In this document: positions 1-10,665 of the stretch, piece by piece
Numbering within the stretch: position 1 is the first letter of the stretch
How the letters are laid out: each line of letters opens with the position of its first letter
Assembly (NCBI GenBank): GCA_024699225.1
Contig: JAILPZ010000062.1
Coordinates: 60,358 to 124,357 of the forward strand
Direction of reading: 5' to 3'
Source: Sphaerochaetaceae bacterium
Lineage (GTDB): Bacteria > Spirochaetota > Spirochaetia > Sphaerochaetales > Sphaerochaetaceae
DNA length: 64,000 bases
Notes under the pieces: generated by a model
Told to the model about the DNA's origin: nothing
What the model saw: only the letters and a program-made list of their open reading frames with translations
Database searches by the model: none
Position numbers and translations under genes: made by a program

Positions 1-42
1 CAAAGAATATTCTTAATGTAATGTAATAATCAGGTATTAATT

Positions 43-708
43 ATGCTTGAGAAGAACAGACACCATACTTTAATGATACTCATTATTGTTCTGGTGTCTG
101 TTTTTTTATTTATCTCCTGCGGTGAACCGACATTCTGTGAATTAACCGGAATATCCATTACTGCATCTTCAAATACAGCGTTTTCTGTTTCCGGTACAGA
201 TGAGGACTTGTCTTTGATAGAGCAGGGCCCGGGCTTGATTCTCTGCTACTATATTGCTACAGATACTGATAATTTCTCCAATATTGACAGTAAGGTCATA
301 TCTGCATTCAGTTCTGCTTCAAGTCCTACGCTAATTATAGGCAATTCAGACGGAGAGATTGCTGAGGTTTCTGATATAAGCGGTACTTCTGAGTCTTCAT
401 ATACTCTGTATGCTTTTTTAAACGGGACATCAGTACCGGTCAGTCCTGTATACAGTCTAAATCTTTCATCTTATGTATCCGGTACTACACTTAATGCTTC
501 CTTTACAGACGGAACTGTTGATAAAACAAACAAGACGTATTCATTCTCTGATGGAACTAATACTTATACTTTAAACTTTTCAGATGATTCTTTTGCTGCA
601 GATAAAACAATTGTTATTCTTGCAGCATTTACTTCCGGTGTCGGTGAGTTCTCAAATATTTATTGGTCATCCCTCAAACGGATAGGGTATTTTAATTATG
701 ATGATTAA
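43..708 (+). CDS. putative lipoprotein, unknown function
   Basis: ORF with signal peptide and lipobox-like LFISC; low-complexity Ser/Thr-rich remainder. Confidence 0.6.
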   Translation: MLEKNRHHTLMILIIVLVSVFLFISCGEPTFCELTGISITASSNTAFSVSGTDEDLSLIEQGPGLILCYYIATDTDNFSNIDSKVISAFSSASSPTLIIGNSDGEIAEVSDISGTSESSYTLYAFLNGTSVPVSPVYSLNLSSYVSGTTLNASFTDGTVDKTNKTYSFSDGTNTYTLNFSDDSFAADKTIVILAAFTSGVGEFSNIYWSSLKRIGYFNYDD

Positions 709-799
709 ACTTAATCTTTTAATCTTAAATTTTGGATATAATGTATATTCTGTAAAGTAAGAGTAGGGATTTATTGAAAAATTTCAGCTAATTACTATA

Positions 800-1633
800 A
801 TGAGAACCATGATTGAATATACATTGGAAAAATCAGATAACGTTAATGATTGCTTTAAGAATCTCTATGATATTGTAACTTTCCTCCGCGACCCCAAAGA
901 CGGATGCCCGTGGGATAAGGAACAGATGCCTTCAGATATTATCCGCTCCATGCAGGGAGAAATCTATGAGTATATAGATGCCCTCTCTGATAAGGATAAT
1001 TCTCATGTTTCTGAAGAACTTGGGGATGTATTTCTCAACCTTTTCCTCTTAGCCAAAATTCATGACCAGAATGGAGATTTTAAGTTAAGCTCCTGTATTA
1101 ATGACGCATGTGAAAAATATATCAGACGCCACCCTCATGTGTTTAAGGACCAGAAGCTGGATACATCTGCTGAAGTTCTGGAGAACTGGCAGAAGATTAA
1201 AAAGGATGTTGAAGGCAGAAAGGATGATGAGAAGGATTTCTTTTACAACGTAGAAAGAAATGCTCCTGAGCTTGAAAGATGCTATAAAATCTCAAAAAAG
1301 GCTGCAAAGGTTGGTTTTGAATGGCCTGATGTTGATGGTGTCTATGATAAGGTCCAGGAAGAGATAAATGAGGTAAAAGAAGCTAAGAGCAAGGAAGAAA
1401 TTACAGATGAACTTGGAGATGTACTCTTCTCTGTTGTAAATCTCTGCCGTTTCATGCATGTAAAGCCTCAGGATGCTCTTCAGAGTGCAAACAGAAAGTT
1501 CATATTACGTTTTAACAGACTTTACAATAATTTACAGAGAGACGGAAAAGATATGGAAAGCCTCAGTGCTGAAGAATGGGATAACTACTGGAACGAGGCT
1601 AAAAATCAGACAGATACAGCTGTTCACGGGTGA
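800..1633 (+). CDS. mazG: MazG family nucleoside triphosphate pyrophosphohydrolase
   Basis: LRDPKDGCPWDKEQ, EELGDVFLN and DELGDVLFSVVNLCR motifs (two MazG repeats). Confidence 0.93.
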   Translation: MRTMIEYTLEKSDNVNDCFKNLYDIVTFLRDPKDGCPWDKEQMPSDIIRSMQGEIYEYIDALSDKDNSHVSEELGDVFLNLFLLAKIHDQNGDFKLSSCINDACEKYIRRHPHVFKDQKLDTSAEVLENWQKIKKDVEGRKDDEKDFFYNVERNAPELERCYKISKKAAKVGFEWPDVDGVYDKVQEEINEVKEAKSKEEITDELGDVLFSVVNLCRFMHVKPQDALQSANRKFILRFNRLYNNLQRDGKDMESLSAEEWDNYWNEAKNQTDTAVHG

Positions 1634-4013
1634 TGGTACAGCTTCCGGCAATATAAAATTTACTTATATCTGAGGGGAAAAGCATCTTAAACAGGTTCTT
1701 CTCCCCTTTTGTTTTAACTGTATAAACACCGTCAGAACAACTTACTGAATAATCATCAGAGACAACTGAAAGCTTTTCTTTCAAGCAGTATTCCAGCGAA
1801 GGATCCTTTATATCCCGTATTGTATAAAGAGATCCAAGCATGTGGCTTGCCAGAGAGTATTTTTTACCGCTTTCAGGCATTTTTATATGCTGGAAGGACT
1901 TTACCTTAAAACCTTCAGAAAGTGCATTATTTAACGCAGAAACAGCCTCTGCATTTATCTGGGATACAGGAAGCTCAGTAAGAAGCAGTTCATTTAAGCC
2001 GCTGACTCCCATAGTAACAGGATTCAGAAATTCCATCTTTGGCTTAGGGTTAAAGCCCTGAGTATAAAGAACATCAAGAGATGAACGCTGGAAGGCCATT
2101 TCAAAATGCCTCATAACAGCAATATGCGAGCTGTAAAGGGCTTTTCCTGTCTTCTCATAGGTAAAGATAACCTGTTCATACTTCTCCTGAGGTTTTTCGT
2201 ATTTTTCCAGAGAGTCAAAGTCAAAACTGCTGTTATCTGCCCTTATAACATCAACGTCCTTAGCTGCACATACTCCGCAGTTATGAGTACAGTTTTCTGT
2301 GCAGACAGATGTTAATTCCCTGTTCTGAGCCTTCTTCCATTCCTTAAGAAGGAAGGCTTTTGAAACGTTCATGGAGACACTGTCCCAGGGAAGTGTTTCA
2401 TTTTCATCAAAGCCGTTTTTAAAATTGTAGTTTAAATCGCTTATAGCCTGCTGCCATTTTTCAAGTGAGAAGTGATCTGACCAGGCATCCATTCGGCACC
2501 CAAGTTCATAAGCCCTCTGAATAAGGTCGGCGCATTCAAAGCCTCCGCGGGATACTACACCTTCAATATAGGAAACAGACGGCTCATGATAAGAGACCTT
2601 AATTCCGGGAATGGCAGCCATAAGAGCCCTCTTTATGCTCTTTAAGTGTTCTGCTGACTCCTCCATTCCCATCTGCTGAGCCCACTGAAATGATGTATGG
2701 GCCTTGGGAATAAAGGTTCCTATATTGATATTCATATTAATCTTGGTTTCAGTTCTTATCCTGGAGAGAAAAGAAACAATACTCTGCTGTTCAGTCTGTC
2801 TGTCCACAATGGGAAGACCTGTCATGAAGTAGAACTTAGCAAGTTTCCAGCCTCTTGCCCTTGCCTCTTTGATAATCTCTATAACCTGCTCTACCGGAAC
2901 TTCCTTGTTCATGCTTCTCTGATCAAGAATATCCGGAGTTTCAATTGCAAAAGTAAGACCGCTCTTTCTTACCTCGGCAAGCTGTTCAAGAATATCCAGA
3001 GAAAATGAACTTACCTTAAGGGACGGAAGGGAAAATGAAACTCCACGGCTCTTAAATGAAAGATTTAAGGCCTTAATCAGAAGATCCAGATCCGGATAGT
3101 CTCCTGATGAGAGGGATGAAAGAGTAATCTCATCATAGCCAAACTGCTCAATATTCTGCCTTACAAGTTCATATACACGTTTAAGATTTCTCTGTCTGAA
3201 CGGCTTGTAATACTGACCTGCGTGGCAGAATCTGCATCCGTTGGGACAGCCTCTCATAATTTCCACTGTTCCATGGTCCTGGGCAACCTGGAAAGAAGGG
3301 ACTACTGCATGTTCAAGACGAGGGCTTTCCCTGTCTGTTCCAAAGGTTGTATCAACAGCCCTCTTTGTTATTTCTTTCTTTCCTTCATACCAGAGGCACT
3401 TAATACTCTTAAGAGCTTCAATTCTTTCACTTCTGCTCTTGTATTTTCCTATTGTCTTTATAATGTTTGCAAAATCAGTTTCAGCCTCACCTATATAGAT
3501 AAAGTCAAAGAACTTTGCAAAAGGAGCCGGGTTGGTAGATGCAGGGCCTCCTGCAATTACTACAGGGTCTGTTTCAACCCTGTCCTTCTTATCAAGTGCA
3601 ACACCGCCTAAATCAAGAACCTGAAGAATGTTTGTAGCACAAAGCTCATAACCTATGGAGATACCGAGCATGTCCAGTTTGTTTACAGGAAAATGGTCTC
3701 TTATGGTAAATAGCGGTATGTTTTTCTTTCTCAGTAAAGCTTCAAAGTCTTCAGTTACTGCAAAGACTCTGTCACAGTATGCGCCTTCTACTCTGTTGAT
3801 TATGTCATATATGATTCTTATGGCATTATTTGACATGCCTATTTCATACAGATCGGGGAAACACATGGCACATTTGATGTTGCCTTCTTCATAATGGGTT
3901 TTTCCCGTGACAAACTCACTTCCGAAGTATCTGGCAGGATTATCTGTTTCAAGAAGTTCAGGTCTCAGGAGTTCTTCAAGATCTGTAAGTCTTCCGTATT
4001 TGTCAAATTTCAT
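1599..4013 (-). CDS. B12-binding-type radical SAM protein (TIGR03960-like) fused to a DUF2344-type C-terminal domain
   Basis: GCPNGCRFCHAGQYYKPFRQR radical SAM motif; C-terminal SSHIAVMRHFEMAFQRSSLDVLYTQGFNPKPKM typical of DUF2344. Confidence 0.88.
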   Translation of the reverse strand: MKFDKYGRLTDLEELLRPELLETDNPARYFGSEFVTGKTHYEEGNIKCAMCFPDLYEIGMSNNAIRIIYDIINRVEGAYCDRVFAVTEDFEALLRKKNIPLFTIRDHFPVNKLDMLGISIGYELCATNILQVLDLGGVALDKKDRVETDPVVIAGGPASTNPAPFAKFFDFIYIGEAETDFANIIKTIGKYKSRSERIEALKSIKCLWYEGKKEITKRAVDTTFGTDRESPRLEHAVVPSFQVAQDHGTVEIMRGCPNGCRFCHAGQYYKPFRQRNLKRVYELVRQNIEQFGYDEITLSSLSSGDYPDLDLLIKALNLSFKSRGVSFSLPSLKVSSFSLDILEQLAEVRKSGLTFAIETPDILDQRSMNKEVPVEQVIEIIKEARARGWKLAKFYFMTGLPIVDRQTEQQSIVSFLSRIRTETKINMNINIGTFIPKAHTSFQWAQQMGMEESAEHLKSIKRALMAAIPGIKVSYHEPSVSYIEGVVSRGGFECADLIQRAYELGCRMDAWSDHFSLEKWQQAISDLNYNFKNGFDENETLPWDSVSMNVSKAFLLKEWKKAQNRELTSVCTENCTHNCGVCAAKDVDVIRADNSSFDFDSLEKYEKPQEKYEQVIFTYEKTGKALYSSHIAVMRHFEMAFQRSSLDVLYTQGFNPKPKMEFLNPVTMGVSGLNELLLTELPVSQINAEAVSALNNALSEGFKVKSFQHIKMPESGKKYSLASHMLGSLYTIRDIKDPSLEYCLKEKLSVVSDDYSVSCSDGVYTVKTKGEKNLFKMLFPSDISKFYIAGSCTITREQLYLSDF

Positions 4014-4806
4014 CTTTAATCAGTTCCTTAAGTTCCGGATCTTCAGGGTTAAGTTCATATGCCTTTTTATAACAGGCCTGTGCATCTGTAACATCAAATA
4101 TTCTTGTAAGGAATCTTCCCCTGATTTTATAAATTGCAGAAAGTTTTACGTTATCTGAGGTATAGAAACTGTCAAGGAGCATCTTATCCGTAATATCCAC
4201 ACCCTCAAGTACACTGTCTTCCGTAAGGTTCTCATATTCTGAGAAAGTCTGAAGAAGTTCAAGATAGAGGGCTTTCTGTTCCTGATTAAGATTTGGAAGC
4301 CAGGCTTTAAGGAAGGCCATAACATAATCAGGTTCAACAGGATAATTTACAATAAGGGTAATAAAATCAGAGACATTAAGAGATTCTGAGAGGTAATCAG
4401 AAAGAATGACCTTTGCCCTCTCATAATCACCCATGTTTGCATAGGATTTATAGATGGTAATCTGGGCCTTAACTCCGTCCGAGGGTCTTAAAAGAAGAAC
4501 ATTCAGTACGTCAGAGAACTTTAAGTCAATAAAAAGGTTTGAAGCAAATTCACGCTCATCTGAGGATGAAGCTAAGATCATGTAAAGAAGAATGCTTTCT
4601 CTTGCATCTTCCTTTCTTCCCATGGAGTTAAGTGTTTTTGCCTTTAATAGATAGTCTTCCTTGTCCGGATTATCCTTTGCTTCCAGGATTTCAAGGGCTT
4701 CCTGATACTTTCCGCTGCTGTATGCTCTTTCAGCCTTGTTACAGGAAGATAAGGCAAGAAGACAAAAAACAAGGAGGACTGCTGTGCAAAATTTCTTAAG
4801 CTTCAC
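4003..4806 (-). CDS. TPR-containing lipoprotein
   Basis: lipobox LALSSC; TPR-like helices; GTG start with GGAGG SD. Confidence 0.65.
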   Translation of the reverse strand: MKLKKFCTAVLLVFCLLALSSCNKAERAYSSGKYQEALEILEAKDNPDKEDYLLKAKTLNSMGRKEDARESILLYMILASSSDEREFASNLFIDLKFSDVLNVLLLRPSDGVKAQITIYKSYANMGDYERAKVILSDYLSESLNVSDFITLIVNYPVEPDYVMAFLKAWLPNLNQEQKALYLELLQTFSEYENLTEDSVLEGVDITDKMLLDSFYTSDNVKLSAIYKIRGRFLTRIFDVTDAQACYKKAYELNPEDPELKELIKDEI

Positions 4807-4828
4807 ATATCCTCCTTCAAAAAATAAT

Positions 4829-5163
4829 AAAAGGTCTTTTATAAGCCGGGTTCTGTTTATGCAATCATCTATCTGGATTTTCAGTTACCTGAAAACTCTA
4901 GCACCCTACCCGCATGTTATGGAAGGACATGTCCACATGCTTCTTGGGCTTGCCACTGACGAGGTTTACAATGCGAAGACCATTACTGCTCTTCCGGTGG
5001 TCTCTTACACCCCCATTTCACCCTTACCGGAAAACCGGCGGTATATTTTCTGTTGCACTCTCTGTTGCCTTACGGCACCCGGTCGTTAGCCGGCATCATT
5101 GTCCTGGTGGCCCGGACTTTCCTCTCATTGATAAATCAACAAGCGATTGCGTGAAAAACCTTA
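4829..5163 (-). ncRNA. rnpB: RNase P RNA, bacterial type A-like
   Basis: minus strand GAGAGGAAAGTCCGGGC near 5' end and ACAGAACCCGGCTTAT near 3' end; P1 pairing AAGGTTTTT/AAAAGACCTT. Confidence 0.95.
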
Positions 5164-5169
5164 AAATAA

Positions 5170-5991
5170 TCAGTCTTCAAAAAGATTATCATCACTTGAG
5201 ATGAAGTCAGAAGCTGTCTCTGCTCCTTCTTCCTCATCAGCATGAATATCTCCGTGAACAGCGTTATCAAACTTCTCGTCTTCTTCAGATGGTTCGTAAT
5301 AAAGAATACGGCTGCAATAAGGGCAGAAATGGATATCTTCATCCTTTCTTACATCATTTGCAAACTGCTGCGGAAGTTCCATGTGACAACCCTGACAGAT
5401 AATACCATGAATAGGTACAACACCTACTCCACCCTTGTTGCGGATAATTCTCTCAAACTTAAAGAGAAGGTTCTTGGAAAGATCCTTTGAAAGCTCATCC
5501 TTCTTACCCTTAATATCCTCAAGAATCTGGTTCTGCTCAGCAATAAGAGAATCCTTCTTCTCAGTTTCCTCTTCAACTTCCTGAGTCTGGGAAGCAACAA
5601 TATCTGCACTGACCTGAAGCTTAAGCTGAAGTTCCTCAAGGTACTTCTTTCTTGCATTATAAACCTTGAGAAGGTTCTGCTCTGAAGCCTTGGCCTGCTC
5701 AATTTCCTGGGCAAGGTTCTCATACTCTCTTGAGAGAGTTGTAAGCTCCATCTGCTTTTCCTTAGCTTCCTTGGTCTGACCTGCTTCAATGTATCTCTTA
5801 TAGATGTCTTCAACTTCTGCGCTTAAAGACTCACATTTGTTGCTGAGATCAAGGTAATCAAGCTTTGTCTTCTGTAGAACAGCTTCCTTATCATTAAGGT
5901 CCCTGGGAATATCCTTGATTTTGTCTTCAATCTCGAACATCTGTGCGAGAACTTTCTGAAGTTCAATCAGTGTATCGTAATTAATGGTCAT
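5170..5991 (-). CDS. coiled-coil zinc ribbon protein (C4-type zinc ribbon family)
   Basis: coiled coil followed by CQGCHMELP...FCPYCSRILYY zinc ribbon. Confidence 0.85.
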   Translation of the reverse strand: MTINYDTLIELQKVLAQMFEIEDKIKDIPRDLNDKEAVLQKTKLDYLDLSNKCESLSAEVEDIYKRYIEAGQTKEAKEKQMELTTLSREYENLAQEIEQAKASEQNLLKVYNARKKYLEELQLKLQVSADIVASQTQEVEEETEKKDSLIAEQNQILEDIKGKKDELSKDLSKNLLFKFERIIRNKGGVGVVPIHGIICQGCHMELPQQFANDVRKDEDIHFCPYCSRILYYEPSEEDEKFDNAVHGDIHADEEEGAETASDFISSDDNLFED

Positions 5992-6006
5992 TTCGCCTCC
6001 ACCTTA

Positions 6007-7998
6007 TTATACATAATCCTTGAGTTTCTTGGCTCTCTTCGGATGTCTGAGTCTCCTCAGAGCCTTTGCCTCAATCTGTCTGATTCTTTCTCTTGTGACT
6101 TCAAAATACAACCCAACTTCTTCCAATGTCAATGAGTATCCGTCTTCAAGTCCAAAACGCATCTTGAGAACCTCCTGTTCTCTCGGAGGAAGGGTTGCAA
6201 GAACGTCTTTAAGCTCTTCCTGAAGAAGGGCAAATGAAGTCTGTGTTGCAGGATTCTCAACATCCTTATCTTCAATGAAGTCTGATAAGAGTGAATCCTC
6301 TTCTTCTCCAACAGGAGTTTCAAGGCTGATAGGTTCCCTTGCAACGTTCTTGACTGTCTTAACCTTACTTACAGGCCAGCCGAGTTTGTGTGCAATCTCC
6401 TCGTCAGTCGGTTCTCTTCCAAGTGTCTGCATGAGTGCTCTCTGCTCTCTTACAACCTTGTTGATCTGTTCTATCATATGGACAGGAACTCTGATTGTTC
6501 TTGCCTGGTCACTTATACTTCTTGTAATGGCCTGTCTGATCCACCAGGTAGCGTATGTGGAGAACTTGTAGCCCTTTCTGTACTCGAACTTTTCTACGGC
6601 CTTAATCAGGCCAATGTTACCCTCCTGGATCAGGTCAAAGAAATGCAGGCCTCTGTTTGTGTATTTTTTGGCAATAGAAACAACAAGTCTGAGGTTGGCC
6701 TGTATAAGGCGGTCCTTGGCAGCCTTGAGCATGGTCATGCCGGCCTTGATCTCCTGACACTGCTGGAGAATAACATCACAATCATCCTCAAATTCAAATT
6801 CAATGTTACGAATCTGTCTGAGAGTGTTCTGGTAGTTGGTAGTAAGCTCTCTGATGGTCTCAAAAGACATGCCAAGCTTTTCTTCAACAACAGGGCGCTT
6901 GCTTGCTGTAGAAAGATCTCTTGCAAGCTGTCTGGCCTCTCTTGTACCTGTTATCTGAAGTTTGGCTTCAATTATTCTTCTGTTGTTCTTAAGCTCGTTA
7001 ATATCATGCTCTGCCTGAAGGAATTTGTCTGTAAACATGGTAATTTCTTCCGGCTGAAGTTCAATATTTCCGAGTTTCTTAAGAAGTACGTTCTTTTTCT
7101 TTACAAGCTCATCACTGTTAAGAACTTCCTCACCGGAGGCAAGCTTCTTCTGTTTGAGCTCAATATAGGATTTTAACTGACCCTGAATTTCCTTAAGAGC
7201 ATCCTTGTAGAAGGTAACATATCTCTTCTGCTCCTGGATAAGTTCTTTCTGGTCCTTGGCGTTAAAGTCTTCTGCTTCTTCATACTTGGTATTGAGCTTG
7301 ATAAGGATTTTTTCAAAGCAGGAAATCATGATACCTGATTTCTTGATAACTTCCTTAATCCTGAAAGCGCCCTCTTCCATCTGCTTGGAAAGATTAACTT
7401 CTTCCTCTGCAGTAAGAAGATTTTCCTTACCGATTTCACGAAGATAAAGTCTAATCGGATCATCAGAGCCGCCATCTCCCTTATCAATGCTGAGAATGTG
7501 GGATTTCTGTACGGAATGCTCAACATCTTCATCAATATTGGGTATGGAATCAATTGAAGATGAGTTTTCATCAAAATTCTCTAAAATAAAGCTCTTTGTA
7601 TAGGAAGATTTGTCATTTAGCTGCTCCTCTTCCTCATCTATATCATCTTCGTCTTCTTCGTTTTCATTATCTATGGAGTTAAGCTCTTCATCAGTAGGTT
7701 CGTCGTCAACAGAAAGAAGATCCTCATCATCTCCCTCGTCGTCCAGAAGTTCATCTTCTTCCTCTTCTTCCATATCTTCAGAGGTTGGACTGTCGGGAAA
7801 ATCTTCCAGTTCATCAGATACTTCTGATACAAGCAGGCCCTGTTTCTCAAGCTGATTCTTAAAATATTCAAAATCTTCATCTGTATTTACATGAATACTT
7901 TCAAGAAACTCTTTCAGGTCTGTTGTAGTAAACTGGTTTTCATTCTTTGCCGAATAAATCAGTCTGTCCAATATTTCCTTTCTTTCTTCGTTTTCCAT
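6007..7998 (-). CDS. rpoD: RNA polymerase sigma factor RpoD (primary sigma70)
   Basis: complete sigma regions 1.2-4.2: [50 protein letters not shown]; acidic N-terminus. Confidence 0.98.
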   Translation of the reverse strand: MENEERKEILDRLIYSAKNENQFTTTDLKEFLESIHVNTDEDFEYFKNQLEKQGLLVSEVSDELEDFPDSPTSEDMEEEEEDELLDDEGDDEDLLSVDDEPTDEELNSIDNENEEDEDDIDEEEEQLNDKSSYTKSFILENFDENSSSIDSIPNIDEDVEHSVQKSHILSIDKGDGGSDDPIRLYLREIGKENLLTAEEEVNLSKQMEEGAFRIKEVIKKSGIMISCFEKILIKLNTKYEEAEDFNAKDQKELIQEQKRYVTFYKDALKEIQGQLKSYIELKQKKLASGEEVLNSDELVKKKNVLLKKLGNIELQPEEITMFTDKFLQAEHDINELKNNRRIIEAKLQITGTREARQLARDLSTASKRPVVEEKLGMSFETIRELTTNYQNTLRQIRNIEFEFEDDCDVILQQCQEIKAGMTMLKAAKDRLIQANLRLVVSIAKKYTNRGLHFFDLIQEGNIGLIKAVEKFEYRKGYKFSTYATWWIRQAITRSISDQARTIRVPVHMIEQINKVVREQRALMQTLGREPTDEEIAHKLGWPVSKVKTVKNVAREPISLETPVGEEEDSLLSDFIEDKDVENPATQTSFALLQEELKDVLATLPPREQEVLKMRFGLEDGYSLTLEEVGLYFEVTRERIRQIEAKALRRLRHPKRAKKLKDYV

Positions 7999-9809
7999 CA
8001 GTTATTTGTTCCCTCTGTAAATTGTGCCTTAAGGTTCATAATCTCTCTGTCCAGTTCATTTACCGTCTCAAGAAGAGAAATAAAGTCGGATGCCGGAGTT
8101 CCCTCCATCTGAGCCGTTTCTATCAGTAACTGAACATTGGCCCTCTTATCCTCCAGACGTTTCAACTTCAGATTTTTAATCACGTCATTTACAGCCTGCT
8201 CTATATTTACCGGTCTGTAAGCAACATCAGTAATTGAACCGTATGCATAATTCTTCAAATTCTCATCTGATATCATTTGTAAAAGTGTTTCCTGAGTTTT
8301 AATCTCTTCACGCTGAGCATCCTCAAGTACTGTATAAAGCATTCTGGCATTCGTATCTGTCAGAAAATTAAACTTAATTTCAGCTTTAAATCTGTCAAAC
8401 CACTGAGGATTATTCAGCAGAAGAAGCATAGATTTCAGTTCCGGGCCGGCTTTTATTTCATTTACAACAATAACAGGTTTGTCCTGACTGTCCGCTACTG
8501 CCTTTTCATTCCCACTTGAATCTTCATACTCCTGAATAATCTGTTCCTGCGAAACTCTTAAAATATCAGAAAGGTATTTGAAATAATCCTGACGCTCAAT
8601 ACTTGATTCGGTAGCGTCAAGGAAAGGTTTTACCTCCTTGAAAACAGATGACTTGCCTTTGGGCTGTCGTATATCATACATTTTTAACGCAGAATGTACA
8701 AGATAAGAGAAGCCACCTTCGGTGTTTGAACAGCTTCTTAAAAGCTCTTCAGCTCCTTTTTCCTCAAGCATTTGCGATGCATCCTTAATATTATCCTCAA
8801 ACGGTCTGATAACCCTGGTTTCAAGTCCGTTGTTCTGACAGATAATCAGGGCTTTTACGGTAGCGTTTCTGCCTGCAGCATCAGTGTCAAAAAGAAGGTT
8901 TACACGCTTACAGTATCTTTTAATCAGACGAGCCTGTTCATCTGTAAAAGCTGTTCCAAGCGGTGCTGCAGCATAGGATAAACCTGCCTGATGCAGAGAA
9001 ATTACATCAAAGTTTCCTTCACAGAGAATTATTTCTTCTCTTTTCTTTAATTCAGGTAAGCTTTCATACAGGCCAAACAGATTGTTTCTCTTACTGTATA
9101 TGGCTGTCTCTGGAGTATTAATATACTTGGCCTTGCTTTCTCCTGTTAAATCTCTTCCTCCGAAGGCTACGCAGTTTCCCCTCCAGTTTCTGATAGGAAA
9201 AAGAATTCTGTCTCTGAATAAAGGAAGATTCTCATAGTTTCTGCTAAACAGTCCTGTTTCCTTAAGAACCTCATCAGAATAGTTGTTCTTCTTCAAAAAA
9301 TCATAGAGCCAGGAAGAGTCCGCTGTAGCATAACCGAGCATGAATTTTGAAACAGTATCTGAAGAGATCTTTCTTTTTGAAAGATACTCTCTTGCATGGG
9401 AAGCTTCATTCTTGGTCATGAGGTATGAGTTAAAGCTCTTTATGATCCTGTTGTAAATATCCTGAATGGTTTTGGTTTTGTCGCTTTCACGCTTTTCATA
9501 TTCGTTTTCTTCTTTCAGAGGGACTCCGGCCTTTTCCGCCAGCAGTTTAATAGCGTCAGGAAAGCCTACATGCTCCATCTCCATGACAAAGGTAAACATA
9601 TTTCCGCTTTTACCGCAGCCAAAGCATTTGTAAAAACCTTCTCTGTCATGTACAAGAAATGACGGTGTTTTCTCACTGTGAAACGGACAGCATGCTTTAT
9701 AGTCATCAGTATTTCCCTGTTTTGTCAGGCGGACATAACTGCCAACTACTTCGCTTAATCTGAGTCTCTGTTTTACTGTTTCTACTACTGAGTCTGAATA
9801 CCTTGCCAT
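7998..9809 (-). CDS. dnaG: DNA primase
   Basis: [11 protein letters not shown] zinc motif, [42 protein letters not shown]. Confidence 0.98.
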   Translation of the reverse strand: MARYSDSVVETVKQRLRLSEVVGSYVRLTKQGNTDDYKACCPFHSEKTPSFLVHDREGFYKCFGCGKSGNMFTFVMEMEHVGFPDAIKLLAEKAGVPLKEENEYEKRESDKTKTIQDIYNRIIKSFNSYLMTKNEASHAREYLSKRKISSDTVSKFMLGYATADSSWLYDFLKKNNYSDEVLKETGLFSRNYENLPLFRDRILFPIRNWRGNCVAFGGRDLTGESKAKYINTPETAIYSKRNNLFGLYESLPELKKREEIILCEGNFDVISLHQAGLSYAAAPLGTAFTDEQARLIKRYCKRVNLLFDTDAAGRNATVKALIICQNNGLETRVIRPFEDNIKDASQMLEEKGAEELLRSCSNTEGGFSYLVHSALKMYDIRQPKGKSSVFKEVKPFLDATESSIERQDYFKYLSDILRVSQEQIIQEYEDSSGNEKAVADSQDKPVIVVNEIKAGPELKSMLLLLNNPQWFDRFKAEIKFNFLTDTNARMLYTVLEDAQREEIKTQETLLQMISDENLKNYAYGSITDVAYRPVNIEQAVNDVIKNLKLKRLEDKRANVQLLIETAQMEGTPASDFISLLETVNELDREIMNLKAQFTEGTNN

Positions 9810-9810
9810 T

Positions 9811-10254
9811 CTACTTCTTAAAAATTACTAAAGGTTCTGATTTTAGTCTACTATCAAGAGCTCTATTAATTTCATTCTTTGAATGAAGTTGTCCCTTATT
9901 CATACCGGGGCAGGATTTAGCTTCCTCATCCCAGGTTTCCCTGCTTTCCATAATGTGAGCCCAGAATGGATATGTTCTGCACTGCGTGGGTCTGTATTCA
10001 TAGGCTTTACAACCCTTTTCAGTAAGAAAAATGCAGTCATAGTTTTCTTTCTCCAACAGGCTTACCATATAAAATGCGCCCATATCCACGTATCGGCAAT
10101 ATGTATCTATGAATTTTTCACGAGTAAGGCCCAGACCTTCGGACATTAAAGCAACATCGGCTTCACTTAGAAATACATAACCCGGTTCTGAACTGCAGCA
10201 GTATCTGCAGCCCTGGCATGTGAATTTAAGTCCTTTCTCATAAAAACAAGCCAT
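9811..10254 (-). CDS. YkgJ-family cysteine cluster protein
   Basis: CQGCRYCCSSEPGYVFLS, CxxYEYRPTQCRTYPFW. Confidence 0.9.
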   Translation of the reverse strand: MACFYEKGLKFTCQGCRYCCSSEPGYVFLSEADVALMSEGLGLTREKFIDTYCRYVDMGAFYMVSLLEKENYDCIFLTEKGCKAYEYRPTQCRTYPFWAHIMESRETWDEEAKSCPGMNKGQLHSKNEINRALDSRLKSEPLVIFKK

Positions 10255-10269
10255 ATCTCACCCGCAGTT

Positions 10270-10298
10270 ATTATAAAATAAAAAAGGCCTTCTGTAAA
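10270..10298 (-). promoter_or_regulatory. sigma70-type promoter for ykgJ-dnaG-rpoD, overlapping tRNA terminator
   Basis: minus strand TTTACA (10293-10298), 17 bp spacer, TATAAT (10270-10275). Confidence 0.6.
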
Positions 10299-10312
10299 AG
10301 AAGACCTTCTTT
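10281..10312 (-). terminator. intrinsic terminator after tRNA-Tyr
   Basis: AAGGTCTTCT-TTTAC-AGAAGGCCTT followed by T-run on minus strand. Confidence 0.85.
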
Positions 10313-10313
10313 A

Positions 10314-10395
10314 TGGAGAGAGAAGGATTCGGACCTTCGAAGACATCGTCAACAGATTTACAGTCTGCCCCCTTTGACCGCTCGGGAACCTCTCC
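10314..10395 (-). tRNA. tRNA-Tyr(GTA)
   Basis: GGAGAGG...GACTGTAAATC...CTTCTCTCTCCA cloverleaf with long variable arm. Confidence 0.95.
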
Positions 10396-10429
10396 GATAA
10401 TTAGACCTCTCAATTTGAGAGGTCCTTTA

Positions 10430-10503
10430 AGCCACCTGTCGGATTCGAACTGACGACCCCGAGATTACAAGTCACGTGCTCTGGCCAACTGAGCTAAGGT
10501 GGC
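10430..10503 (-). tRNA. tRNA-Thr(TGT)
   Basis: GCCACCTTAGCTCAGTTGG...ACTTGTAATC...GTTCGAATCCGACAGGTGGCT. Confidence 0.95.
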
Positions 10504-10614
10504 AATTGTCTAGCGACGAAGTTAAATCTACAAAAGAATACAAAGTTTTGCAAGTACCTCCACTAAACTTTTCATATTTTCTTCCAAATCTAACATAAAC
10601 AACAAAAAAGAAAA

Positions 10615-10640
10615 GGACTGCCACCCAAAGGCAACAGTCC
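10615..10640 (-). terminator. intrinsic terminator of the repeat lipoprotein gene
   Basis: GGACTGTTGCC TTTG GGTGGCAGTCC then TTTTCTTTTTT on minus strand. Confidence 0.8.
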
Positions 10641-10665
10641 CAGTTCAACAATAAAAAATGACCAA

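Noticed and set aside
6388-7176. 262-aa + strand ORF
   Set aside because: Antisense to rpoD; composition typical of a shadow frame.
7610-7855. 81-aa Ser-rich + strand ORF ([17 protein letters not shown]...)
   Set aside because: Antisense shadow of the acidic Glu/Asp codon tract of rpoD; no SD or independent support.
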